Positions 13,477-21,757 of a stretch of DNA of 43,054 bases are shown here, in pieces. The DNA is taken from NCBI GenBank assembly GCA_051162045.1, contig JBISDI010000032.1; one strand, 5' to 3'. Positions within the stretch are counted from its first letter, which is position 1; every line of letters starts with the position of its first letter. Source of the DNA: Anaerozeibacter quisquiliarum. Lineage in GTDB: Bacteria > Bacillota > Clostridia > Christensenellales > Aristaeellaceae. A program made the position numbers and the translations under genes. Below the pieces are notes generated by a model. That model did no database searches. It saw only the letters and a program-made list of their open reading frames with translations, and was not told the DNA's origin.

Positions 13477-14475
13477 TTACATCCGTGCGATTATCGCGTC
13501 GGCGAACGCCTGTGTGCCCAGCGTGCCGCCCAGGTCGCGGGTGACTTGCCGGCCCCCCATCAAGCACGACTCAATCGCCCCTTGCATCCGCCGCGCCGCG
13601 TCCGCCTCGCCCAGGTGCTTGAGCATCATCACCGCCGACAGCATCAGCGCGGCGGGGTTCGCCGTGTCCGTGTCCGTAAGTTGCGGCGCGCTGCCATGCA
13701 CGGCCTCGAAGATCGCGATCCCCTGTCCCACGTTGGCGCTGGGCGCGAGCCCCGGCCCGCCGACCAAGCCCGCCGCCAGATCCGACACGATGTCGCCGTA
13801 CAAATTCGGCATGACCAGCACGTCGAACGCCTCCGGCATCTGCACCAGGCGCATACACAGCGCGTCGATAATCATGTCGTCAAACGCGATCTCGGGGTAT
13901 TGCGAGGCCACTTCTCTCGCCACGCGCAGAAACAGCCCGTCGGTACACTTCATGATGTTGGCCTTGTGCACCGCCGTCACGCGCTTGCGCCCGTTCGCGC
14001 GCGCGTATTCAAACGCGTACCGCACGATCCGCTCCGAGCCCTTGCGCGTGATGATCTTGATCGATTCCGCCGCGTCCTCGCCGACCATGTGCTCCACGCC
14101 GGCGTACAGATCCTCGGTGTTCTCCCGCACCACGACCAGGTCAACGCCCTCAAACCGCGTCTTTACGCCGGGCCAGCTGCGCGCCGGGCGCACGTTGGCG
14201 TACAGGTCGAGCTCCTTGCGCATGATTACGTTGACCGAGCGAAAGCCCACGCCGATCGGCGTGGTGATCGGGCCCTTGAGCGCCACGCCGGTCGCCCGGA
14301 TCGCGGCGATCGTGTCCGGCGGCAGCGCCGCGCCATGCACGGCGATCATCGCCTCGCCCGCCTCGCATACCTGCCATTCAATCTCAGCGCCCGCCTTTTC
14401 GATGACTCGGCAGGTCGCGCGCGCGATCTCCGGCCCGATCCCGTCGCCGGGCACCAGCACCGCCCTATGCGTCAT
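13477..14475 (-). CDS. icd: Isocitrate dehydrogenase, probably NAD-dependent
   Basis: 332 residues of the isocitrate/isopropylmalate dehydrogenase family. It would decarboxylate isocitrate to 2-oxoglutarate. The substrate segment SVNVIMRKELDLYANVRP carries the Ser/Asn pattern of isocitrate enzymes. Catalytic Lys is in VHKANIMK and metal Asp residues are in DDMIID. After HGSAP, the Lys-Tyr pair that marks NADP enzymes is replaced by Gln-Leu, pointing to NAD. The gene overlaps the aconitase end by 11 bases and is third in the citrate operon. An isopropylmalate or homoisocitrate role is possible but less likely in this context. Confidence 0.88.
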   Translation of the reverse strand: MTHRAVLVPGDGIGPEIARATCRVIEKAGAEIEWQVCEAGEAMIAVHGAALPPDTIAAIRATGVALKGPITTPIGVGFRSVNVIMRKELDLYANVRPARSWPGVKTRFEGVDLVVVRENTEDLYAGVEHMVGEDAAESIKIITRKGSERIVRYAFEYARANGRKRVTAVHKANIMKCTDGLFLRVAREVASQYPEIAFDDMIIDALCMRLVQMPEAFDVLVMPNLYGDIVSDLAAGLVGGPGLAPSANVGQGIAIFEAVHGSAPQLTDTDTANPAALMLSAVMMLKHLGEADAARRMQGAIESCLMGGRQVTRDLGGTLGTQAFADAIIARM

Positions 14476-16393
14476 TGGCCGCCCTCCTCGTCTCGTTTAT
14501 CAGCCCGCCCGCGAGCAAAATGCGCGCCTGCCGCTCCGACAGGCTCAACTTCATCGCGATCGGCCTGCCGCTCGCGTTTACGGTCACCATCCCGGTGCGC
14601 ACCGCGCGCTCGACCTGGCGGCGCACGTCCTCGATCGTAAGCAGCGCGCCCTCGGCCAGCGCGTCGTAGTCCGCCTCATCGGCGAACTCGAGCGGCAGGA
14701 TGCCGTTGTTGATTAAATTGGCCGCGTGGATGCGCGCGAACGACTTGGCCAGCACCGCCTTGATCCCCAGGTACAGCGGCGCGAGCGCCGCGTGCTCGCG
14801 GCTCGAACCCTGGCCGTAGTTGGAACCGGCTGCGATGAACCCGCCGCCCTTCTCCCGCGCGCGCGCCGGGAAGCCGGCGTCGCAGGGCGCGAGGCAGTGC
14901 TCGGAAAGGTACGGGATATTCGAGCGGTAGGGCAACAGCTTCGCGTTCGAGGGCATGATGTGGTCGGTGGTGATGTCGTCCGGCAGCACGATCAGCACCT
15001 CGCCCGCCAGGTCGCCCTGAAGCTGCGAGCCCAGCGGGAACGGCTTGATGTTGGGGCCGCGCACGACCTGCGCCGTTTCGCCCTCGGGCGCGGGCGCGAC
15101 CACCAGATTGTCGTTCATCAGGAAGCGCTCGGGCACGATCGCGGCCGGCGCGGGGGTGCGCGCGGGATCGGTCAGCACGCCTTCGAGCGCCGACACCGCG
15201 GCGGTTTCGGGGCTGACGAGGTACACCTGCGCCGAGGCGGTGCCGCTGCGGCCGTAGAAATTGCGGTTAAACGTGCGCAGCGAGACGGCGCCCGTCGCCG
15301 GCGCCTGACCCATGCCGATGCAGGGCCCGCAGGCCGATTCCAGTATGCGCGCGCCCGCCGCGATCATCGTCGCCAGCGCGCCGTTGCCGGCCAGCATATT
15401 GAGCACCTGTTTGGAGCCCGGCGCGATGACCAGCGAAACGTGCTCGGCCACGGTGCGCCCTTCTAAAATCTCGGCCACCTTCATCATGTCGGCAAACGAC
15501 GAATTGGTGCAGCTGCCGATCGCCACCTGATCCACGCGGATGCCGGCGATGGAGGCGACCGGGACCACGTTGTCGGGGCTGTGCGGCTGTGCGGCCATCG
15601 GGCGGATCTGCGCAAGGTCGATCTCCAGCCGCTCGTCGTACCGGGCGTCCCCGTCGGCGGCCAGCGCACAAAAGTCGCCTTCGCGCCCCTGCGCCGCGAG
15701 AAACTGAAGCGTAACCCCGTCGCTCGGGAACACCGAGGTGGTCGCGCCCAGCTCCGCGCCCATGTTGGCAATCGTGGCGCGCTCGGGCACGGTGAGGCTT
15801 TCAACCCCCGGCCCGGTGTACTCGAGCACCTTGCCGACGCCGCCCTTGACGCTGAGCGCGCCGAGGATCGTCAAAATCACGTCCTTGGCCGTGCTCATCG
15901 GGGGCAGCCGGCCGGTCAGGTGCACGTTCAGTACGCGCGGCATGGCGATGTGGTACGCACCGCCGCCCATGGCGACCGCCACGTCCAGCCCGCCCGCGCC
16001 CATGGCCAGCATGCCCACCGCGCCGCAGGTGGGCGTGTGGCTGTCGCTGCCGAGCAAGGTCTCGCCCGGCACGCTGAAGCGCTCCAGGTGCACCTGGTGG
16101 CAGATACCGTTGCCCGGCTTCGAGCAGTAGATGCCGTGCGCCTTGGCGACCGTCTGGATGTACCTGTGGTCGTCGGCGTTCTCGAACCCGGCCTGCAGCA
16201 TGTTGTGGTCGATGTAGGCGACCGAGCGCTTTGTCTTGGCGCGGTCGATGCCCATCGCCTCAAATTGCAGATAGGCCATGGTGCCGGTGGAATCCTGGGT
16301 CAGCGTCTGGTCGATCTTGAGCGCGACCGGCTGCCCCGGCGCCATGTCGCCGCAGACCAGGTGCGACGAAATCAGCTTTTGCACTAGGTTCAC
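14465..16393 (-). CDS. acnA: Aconitate hydratase
   Basis: 642 residues, the compact form of aconitase common in Clostridia. It isomerises citrate to isocitrate with a [4Fe-4S] cluster whose ligands are Cys295 (GSCTNSS), Cys355 and Cys358 (CGPCIGMG). SDSHTPTCGAVG at 116-127 and GSNYGQGSSREHAAL in the C-terminal swivel domain are standard aconitase motifs. It sits between Re-citrate synthase and isocitrate dehydrogenase, so citrate rather than homocitrate or isopropylmalate is the expected substrate. Confidence 0.93.
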   Translation of the reverse strand: MNLVQKLISSHLVCGDMAPGQPVALKIDQTLTQDSTGTMAYLQFEAMGIDRAKTKRSVAYIDHNMLQAGFENADDHRYIQTVAKAHGIYCSKPGNGICHQVHLERFSVPGETLLGSDSHTPTCGAVGMLAMGAGGLDVAVAMGGGAYHIAMPRVLNVHLTGRLPPMSTAKDVILTILGALSVKGGVGKVLEYTGPGVESLTVPERATIANMGAELGATTSVFPSDGVTLQFLAAQGREGDFCALAADGDARYDERLEIDLAQIRPMAAQPHSPDNVVPVASIAGIRVDQVAIGSCTNSSFADMMKVAEILEGRTVAEHVSLVIAPGSKQVLNMLAGNGALATMIAAGARILESACGPCIGMGQAPATGAVSLRTFNRNFYGRSGTASAQVYLVSPETAAVSALEGVLTDPARTPAPAAIVPERFLMNDNLVVAPAPEGETAQVVRGPNIKPFPLGSQLQGDLAGEVLIVLPDDITTDHIMPSNAKLLPYRSNIPYLSEHCLAPCDAGFPARAREKGGGFIAAGSNYGQGSSREHAALAPLYLGIKAVLAKSFARIHAANLINNGILPLEFADEADYDALAEGALLTIEDVRRQVERAVRTGMVTVNASGRPIAMKLSLSERQARILLAGGLINETRRAANDA

Positions 16394-16412
16394 GCGCGTC
16401 CCCCCCGTATCA

Positions 16413-17768
16413 TCAGAATAACCCGAGCGCGACGCCCGCCTCGTGCAGCTCGGCGTCGCCGATCTGCGTCACGCGCCCGGCGGCATATTGTTGATCCACC
16501 CATTCCTTGAGCCTGACCACGCGCGGATCGTCCTTGCCGATCGGCGTTGCGGCACCTAGGTGCCGCGCCATCCACACCGCGATGCCGGCCAGGCCCGAGG
16601 TGCTCGAGATCGATACGCTGGGCGGGCTCTTGAGGATCTTCGCGGTGTCGAAGATGTTGTATATCTCCTCGTCCTTGAGCAGGCCGTCCGCGTGGATGCC
16701 GGCCTGGGTCATGTTGAAATCCCTGCCCACGAACGGTTGCTTCTCGTAGATCTTGTAGCCCAGCTCCTGCTCATAGTAGTCGGCGATGTCGCGGATGACC
16801 GTGGTGTCCATGCCGTCTACCGTGCCGCGCAGCTGCGCGTATTCGATGACCATGGCCTCGAGCGGGGTGTTGCCGGTGCGCTCGCCGATCCCCAGCAGCG
16901 AGCAGTTGACCGACGCCGCGCCGTACAGCCAGGCGGTCGCCGCGTTGACCACCGCCTTGTGGAAGTCATTGTGGCCGTGCCACTCGATCAGCTGCGCCGG
17001 GAACCCGGCGTACACGTTCAGGCCGTAGATGATGCCCGGAACGCTGCGCGGCATCGACGCGCCCGGATAGGGCACGCCATAGCCCATCGTGTCGCAGGCG
17101 CGCAGCTTGATCGGCATTCCGCTAGCGCTCATCAGCTCGCTGAGCTTGAGCGCGAAGGGCACCACGAAACCGTAGAAGTCGGCGCGCGTGATGTCCTCCA
17201 GGTGGCAGCGCGGGTAGATGCCGGCGTCGAGCGCCTGCTTGACCACGGCGAGGTAGCCCTCCATCGCCTGCGAGCGCGTCTTTCTGAGCTTTTTGAAGAT
17301 GTGGTAGTCGGAGCAGCTGACCAGGATCCCGCATTCGCGCAGGCCCATCCGCCGCGCCAGCTCAAAGTCCTCCTTGCGCGCGCGGATCCAGCCGGTAATT
17401 TGAGGAAAGGGCAGACCGAGTTCCTGGCACATGCGCACCGCCTGCTGGTCGGCCTCGCTGTACAAAAAGAACTCGCACTGGCGGATCTTGCCGTTCGGCC
17501 CGCCGAGCTTCGAAAGCAGTTTATACAGGTGCACGATCTGCTCGGGGGTGTAGGGCGCCCGGCTCTGCTGCCCGTCGCGGAAGGTGGTGTCGGTGATAAA
17601 TATCTCGTCCGGCGGGTTGAGCGGCGTCAGCCGCTGATTGAACGTGCACTTGGGCACCTCGCCGTAGGTGAACATGTCCCGGTACAGCACCGGGTTTTCC
17701 ACGTCCTGCAGCGAATACTTGTATTCGCACTCGATCAGCATGTTGCGCTTGTTGTTGAACTCGATCAA
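16413..17768 (-). CDS. Re-type citrate synthase (homocitrate synthase-like family)
   Basis: 451 residues. A DRE-TIM metallolyase barrel opens with ITDTTFRDGQQSRAPYT, followed by GGPNGKIRQCEFFLYSEADQ and GWIRARKEDFE, which I recognise from the Re-citrate synthase group of Clostridium rather than from isopropylmalate synthases. It condenses acetyl-CoA with oxaloacetate. EWHGHNDFHKAVVN supplies metal-binding His residues. The start is a TTG at 17768 with AGAGGAGGG seven bases upstream; the ATG at 17741 has no ribosome site. First gene of the operon with aconitase and isocitrate dehydrogenase. No Si-citrate synthase is present in the window. Confidence 0.86.
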   Translation of the reverse strand: MIEFNNKRNMLIECEYKYSLQDVENPVLYRDMFTYGEVPKCTFNQRLTPLNPPDEIFITDTTFRDGQQSRAPYTPEQIVHLYKLLSKLGGPNGKIRQCEFFLYSEADQQAVRMCQELGLPFPQITGWIRARKEDFELARRMGLRECGILVSCSDYHIFKKLRKTRSQAMEGYLAVVKQALDAGIYPRCHLEDITRADFYGFVVPFALKLSELMSASGMPIKLRACDTMGYGVPYPGASMPRSVPGIIYGLNVYAGFPAQLIEWHGHNDFHKAVVNAATAWLYGAASVNCSLLGIGERTGNTPLEAMVIEYAQLRGTVDGMDTTVIRDIADYYEQELGYKIYEKQPFVGRDFNMTQAGIHADGLLKDEEIYNIFDTAKILKSPPSVSISSTSGLAGIAVWMARHLGAATPIGKDDPRVVRLKEWVDQQYAAGRVTQIGDAELHEAGVALGLF

Positions 17769-17835
17769 GGGCCGACCCTCCTCTAGATGGCGGTCTTGAC
17801 GCGATACCCGCCAGACCACCGGGTAATTGCCCTAC

Positions 17836-17865
17836 ATCATACCGAACGAGGGGGGGAGGCGTCAA
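17836..17865 (-). promoter_or_regulatory. Promoter of the Re-citrate synthase operon
   Basis: Minus strand TTGACG (17860-17865), 18-bp spacer, TATGAT (17836-17841), about 60 bases ahead of the TTG start. Confidence 0.65.
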
Positions 17866-17974
17866 GCCATTTTAGCCCGATATGCAACAATTAACATATT
17901 CATATTTCATAAAAGAGGGGCAACCGCGTAATTTCTAACGGAATATGAAGCCGCCGAAAGTCCTTCCTGCAAAA

Positions 17975-18580
17975 TCAGATAACCGGGCGGTCGTCCTTCG
18001 CGCCTTCGACCACGCCGTCGGCCTGAAACACCTTCCGCGCCGTGCGCCACACGCACCAAGCGTCGAGCGCGAAGGAGAGCTTTGCCGCGTATTCGCCGTC
18101 GAGGCGCGCCTTCGCAGCGATCGGCAGCTCGTCGCGGCCGCTGACCTGCGCGAGCCCGGTCAGCCCCGGCGTCAACGCGTTGGCCTCGTACCGATCGCGC
18201 TCGGCGATCAGGTCGGCCTGGTTCCACAGCGCGGGTCGGGGGCCGACGACGCTCATGTCGCCGCGCAGGATGTTGAGCAACTGCGGCAGCTCGTCGAGCG
18301 AGGACCTGCGCAAAAACCCGCCCACGCGCGTAATGTGCGCGCGCGCGCCTTTGAGCAGGTGCGTCGGGGTGTCGCCCGGCGTATCCGCGTACATCGTGCG
18401 GAACTTGTAGATTTCAAACAGGCGCTTGTCCTTGCCCACGCGTTTCTGCCGGAACAGCACCGGTCCCTTCGAGGTGAGCTTCACCGCGAGCGCCACGATC
18501 GCCATCACCGGAGAGAGCGCGACGAGCGCCAGCGCCGACAGCAGGATGTCCAACATCCGCTTTCCAAACCGTTTGTACAT
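17975..18580 (-). CDS. Undecaprenyl-phosphate sugar phosphotransferase (bacterial sugar transferase)
   Basis: 201 residues, the short catalytic form of polyprenyl glycosylphosphotransferases that start exopolysaccharide or glycan synthesis at the membrane. One hydrophobic N-terminal segment (about 11-34) is followed by the conserved KGPVLFRQKRVGKD, EIYKFRTMY, RRSSLDELPQLLNILRGDMS and VGPRPA motifs, and LTPGLTGLAQVSGR. The ATG directly follows the stop of the EamA gene. No glycosyltransferase cluster surrounds it, so the acceptor glycan is unknown. Confidence 0.9.
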   Translation of the reverse strand: MYKRFGKRMLDILLSALALVALSPVMAIVALAVKLTSKGPVLFRQKRVGKDKRLFEIYKFRTMYADTPGDTPTHLLKGARAHITRVGGFLRRSSLDELPQLLNILRGDMSVVGPRPALWNQADLIAERDRYEANALTPGLTGLAQVSGRDELPIAAKARLDGEYAAKLSFALDAWCVWRTARKVFQADGVVEGAKDDRPVI

Positions 18581-19477
18581 CTACGTCCCTCTTTTCGCAG
18601 GTATTGACGAGCGATTGACCACAAAGATGCTGACCAGCACCGCCGCGCCGCCGATCAGCTGCACCGGCGTCACGGTCTCGCCGAGCAGCAGTACGCCGCC
18701 CAGCACCGCGGCCAGCGGATTGATGTTGATGAACAACGAGGTCTGAAACGGCTTCAGCACCCGGATGGCGCCCACGTACAGCAAATACGCCACCACCGAG
18801 CACAAAAGCGACAGGTACAGCGCCATGATCCAGCCCACCGGTTCGATCGCCGCCCAATCGACGCGCTCGGTCAGCGCACAGGGAATCAGCGTCAGCGCGC
18901 CCAGCACGCTCTGCCAGCAGGTGATCTGAAGGCTCGAATGCGCCGTCATCAGCGCGTCGGTCACCTCAATGTAGCCCACCCAGCACAGTGCCGCGCACAG
19001 GATGAACAGATTGCCGACCAGCGAATCGCCGCCGCCGTTCGCTCCGTAACGCACGATCAGATATACGCCCGCGAGCGAACCCAGCACGCCCAGGTAGCAC
19101 ACCGGCGGGTAGTGTCGCCGCCGGAAGATCGCCCCGGACAGCAGCGTGAACGCGGGCACCGCCGCGATAATCAGCGACGCGGTGGAGGCGCTGGTGCGTT
19201 GAAGCCCGCCGTATTCGAACAGGAAGTACAGCGTCATGCCCAGCAGCGAGGACAAAAGCAGCCGCCCAAGCGCGCCCCTCGGCAGCGTCAGGCCCTCGCG
19301 GCGATACAGGATCGGCAGCAGCACGACGGCCGACACCCCAAACCGCACGAGCGCCAGCGAGAACGGCTGAAAGCCCGCGCCCAGCGCCCGCTTCGACGCG
19401 ATGAACGACAGCCCCCAGAGCACGTTGACAAAGATGATCGACACAATGGCCTTGGTGTTATCGTTTACGCGCCTCAC
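18581..19477 (-). CDS. EamA/DMT-superfamily transporter
   Basis: 298 residues with about ten predicted membrane spans in two EamA repeats (first starting FVNVLWGLSFIASKRALGAG; second near 150-280). Members export amino acids or metabolites; the substrate is not deducible. It begins 20 bases inside the preceding GldF/GldG-like gene and abuts the sugar transferase gene, so the three form one operon. Confidence 0.88.
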   Translation of the reverse strand: MRRVNDNTKAIVSIIFVNVLWGLSFIASKRALGAGFQPFSLALVRFGVSAVVLLPILYRREGLTLPRGALGRLLLSSLLGMTLYFLFEYGGLQRTSASTASLIIAAVPAFTLLSGAIFRRRHYPPVCYLGVLGSLAGVYLIVRYGANGGGDSLVGNLFILCAALCWVGYIEVTDALMTAHSSLQITCWQSVLGALTLIPCALTERVDWAAIEPVGWIMALYLSLLCSVVAYLLYVGAIRVLKPFQTSLFININPLAAVLGGVLLLGETVTPVQLIGGAAVLVSIFVVNRSSIPAKRGT

Positions 19478-20783
19478 GCGAGCGCCCCCTCATCATTCGT
19501 AACCCCACGAAAATCCCCAGCGCCAGCGGCGCGCCCACAAACGCGTAGGCCAGAACGCGCGCCTGGCCGTCGGTCAATTCGACCGGCGGCACGTCGAGCG
19601 TCCGGCCCGGCGGCACGCCCGCGTAGGTCATGTCGATCTGAGTGATGTCGCTGAGCGCGGTCAGCAGCGCGCCCTCGAGCTCAAACGAATGGCGCGCGCC
19701 CGCGGTCGTCTCAATCTCGGCGTACAGGTTGGCGGCGCGCACGATCACCAGCTCGTCGCCCTGCTCCACGACCAGGCTGTTGTCCTCGAGCTGCAATGCC
19801 TTAAGCTGCGCGTCCTCGGCCGGATCGACCAGGCGGTAGGTGATGAAGGCGTGCCGCTCGGCCAGCTTCTCGAGGTAGGTCTTGATCCAGACATCCTCCG
19901 CGCCCACGCCCGCCACCTGGTGCACGGTGACCGGCTCGCGCAGCCCGTTGAGCGCGCGCGCCATCCCGTCCGACACCACGGTCACCCGCGCCGGCGTCAC
20001 GTCGATCAGCGTCAGATTGACCGGCAGCAGGGCGACGGCGGCGATGAACAGGATGAAGATGGCCGCAGAGGCCAACGCCCTCCTGTTCCCCTGCTTGGAG
20101 GGGCGCCCGCAGGCGGGGCGGTGAGTGCCCGCAGGCGGGGCGGCCTGTTGCCCGACCAATGCGGCCGCCAGAACGCAAAACCCCGCCGCGTACAGCACGG
20201 CCTTCACGTCGATCAGCCCATTGAGGAAATTTCCCAACAGCGAAAACGGCGACAGCCGGACCAGCGAGCGCGCCCACCACACGCCCGCCGGATACATGGC
20301 CAGCGCCGACGCCAGCTCGGGCGCTTCGCGCAGCAGTATGAGCGCCGCCAGCGCGACGGCAAGCGCGGCCCAGCGCCGCCGCAGCCGGCCTGCAATCCAC
20401 AGGCACAGCCCGGTCAACACCGCGCCGGTGACGAAGAACCCGAACAGAGCGGTGAACGACAGCGCGCCGGGCGCGATCGGCAAGAGGTACAGCGCGAGCC
20501 CCAAGGAGGCCGCGGCGTGCGCCGCCAGGTATGCCCAAAACCGCCCTCGCGCCTCGGGCCCCTCCGCCTGCGCGCCGCGCCCGAACGCATTCGCCGTCCA
20601 CAGCGGCAGCGCCGCCATCAGGTAGAGGCACAGCGTCGAAAAATGGGCGGAAAAGCTGGGGCCGCGCTCCATAAGACTCAGCCAGTTGCACAAAAGCCCC
20701 ATGCCGAAGGCCAGTCCCGCGGCGTAGACAAGGCCCGATCCACTCATCAGCCGCCCATAAACATGAAAGAACGCCCGCTTCAT
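19458..20783 (-). CDS. GldF/GldG-like multi-span membrane protein
   Basis: 441 residues. The N-terminal half has about six predicted spans resembling an ABC-2-type permease. After a basic Pro-rich linker (about residues 213-235) and another span comes an extracytoplasmic domain of the GldG kind (LIDVTPARVTVVSDGM; SLVVEQGDELVIVRA), then a last span near the C terminus. GldF and GldG are usually separate proteins with an ATPase; no ATPase is nearby. The linker is encoded by the GC-hairpin repeat at 20085-20146. The ATG at 20783 has no ribosome site but sits where transcription should begin. Confidence 0.68.
   Translation of the reverse strand: MKRAFFHVYGRLMSGSGLVYAAGLAFGMGLLCNWLSLMERGPSFSAHFSTLCLYLMAALPLWTANAFGRGAQAEGPEARGRFWAYLAAHAAASLGLALYLLPIAPGALSFTALFGFFVTGAVLTGLCLWIAGRLRRRWAALAVALAALILLREAPELASALAMYPAGVWWARSLVRLSPFSLLGNFLNGLIDVKAVLYAAGFCVLAAALVGQQAAPPAGTHRPACGRPSKQGNRRALASAAIFILFIAAVALLPVNLTLIDVTPARVTVVSDGMARALNGLREPVTVHQVAGVGAEDVWIKTYLEKLAERHAFITYRLVDPAEDAQLKALQLEDNSLVVEQGDELVIVRAANLYAEIETTAGARHSFELEGALLTALSDITQIDMTYAGVPPGRTLDVPPVELTDGQARVLAYAFVGAPLALGIFVGLRMMRGRSREARKR
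20085..20146 (-). repeat. Short GC-hairpin repeat, copy 4, in frame inside a coding sequence
   Basis: In + orientation: GTTCCCCTGC-TT-GGAGGGGC, GCCCGCAGGCGGGGCGGTG, then a second half-copy GTGCCCGCAGGCGGGGCGG. It matches the copies at 9024 and 9175. It is translated on the minus strand as the linker QQAAPPAGTHRPACGRPSKQ between two membrane spans. Confidence 0.75.
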
Positions 20784-20789
20784 GCGCCC

Positions 20790-20818
20790 ATTGTACACAC
20801 AAGTCCGCACCCGCGCAA
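20790..20818 (-). promoter_or_regulatory. Promoter giving a probably leaderless transcript
   Basis: Minus strand TTGCGC (20813-20818), 17-bp spacer, TACAAT (20790-20795). Only six bases separate the -10 box from the ATG at 20783, so the mRNA should start at or beside the start codon. Confidence 0.55.
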
Positions 20819-20837
20819 CGGCGCTGCTGTTATTTTG

Positions 20838-20873
20838 TCAAAAGTCCGCCCCGGCGACTATGCGCCGGGGCGG
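20838..20873 (-). terminator. Terminator of the Cys-rich protein gene
   Basis: 11-bp perfect arms CCGCCCCGGCG (20846-20856) and CGCCGGGGCGG (20863-20873). On the minus strand the stem is followed by ACTTTTGAC. It lies 27 bases past the stop at 20900. Confidence 0.65.
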
Positions 20874-20899
20874 GGCATGGCAGGGCGGGACCGATTGCG

Positions 20900-21691
20900 C
20901 TAGCAATCGCAATGGCAACAGCAGCCATGGCCATGTCGGCCGCAGCGGCATCCGCACGCTTCGCATGCTTCACTCTCTGCGAGCTCCTCGAGCCTGCGGC
21001 ATTCGCGGTCCTCGCTCTCCTCGAGTTCGCGGCATTCGCGGTCTCCGTCAAGTTGCAAAATGGTCAGGCTGGCCAGCGTCTCGAGCGGCGAGTCGCCCAC
21101 CAGGTTCAAGGCGTTCGAGGTGCGCACCTCCAGCCGCTCGTCGCGCACGGTCACCTCAAACATCGCCTGCACGAAGGTGGTGGCGGACGAGCCGGGCGCC
21201 TTGACCACGTTCACCACCGAGCCCGGGATGGTCCTGCCGCCAAGCGTCATGGCGATTTGCGTGCTCACCGTCGCGCCGGCCGGCAGCGTCAGCGCAAACG
21301 AGGCCAGGTAGATGCCCGGCCGGCGGATCTCGATCGCGCGGTTCTCGCGTTCGAACGCGCCCTCCGATTCGCGCACCACCGAGTCCAGCGGCAGCGCTTC
21401 GCCCGCGGCCGCCGTCAGCGTGCCCACCCGCGCGAAGAACCCGTAGCCCCTCCGATGCCTGCACGCCCGACGGCGGCAGCGCTCCAGCGCGCCCTCGGTG
21501 TCGGGACCGGGCGCGCAGGGCCCCCGGAAGATGACGTTGCGCATAGAGCGCGGCTGAAGGCAATGGTTACGGCAGGCGCAGTCGCAGGCCCGCGGCCCGG
21601 TGCACGGGGGATCGAACGCGCCCATGGTATCGTCCGAGCAGGGTCGGCAACGCTTGCGCGAACGACCCATCGAATTTATTACGTATGCCAC
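20900..21691 (-). CDS. Cys-rich protein with a BclA-C-terminus-like domain
   Basis: 263 residues. Residues about 1-82 are rich in Cys and Arg (CRPCSDD, CDCACRNHC). About 85-205 resemble the C-terminal jelly-roll domain of exosporium collagen-like proteins (FFARVGTLTAAAGEALPLD; FALTLPAGATVSTQIAMTL). Then come two near-repeats DRECRELEE and DRECRRLEE, and a tail CEACGCRCGRHGHGCCCHCD. No collagen Gly-X-Y repeats are present. A spore-surface, disulfide cross-linked protein is my inference. The GTG at 21691 has AAAGGAG eight bases upstream. Confidence 0.65.
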   Translation of the reverse strand: MAYVINSMGRSRKRCRPCSDDTMGAFDPPCTGPRACDCACRNHCLQPRSMRNVIFRGPCAPGPDTEGALERCRRRACRHRRGYGFFARVGTLTAAAGEALPLDSVVRESEGAFERENRAIEIRRPGIYLASFALTLPAGATVSTQIAMTLGGRTIPGSVVNVVKAPGSSATTFVQAMFEVTVRDERLEVRTSNALNLVGDSPLETLASLTILQLDGDRECRELEESEDRECRRLEELAESEACEACGCRCGRHGHGCCCHCDC

Positions 21692-21757
21692 AACAGATGC
21701 TCCTTTCCACAGGGATTCCGGGGCATACTATGCGGCCTGCTCAGGGGGCGTGACTTG

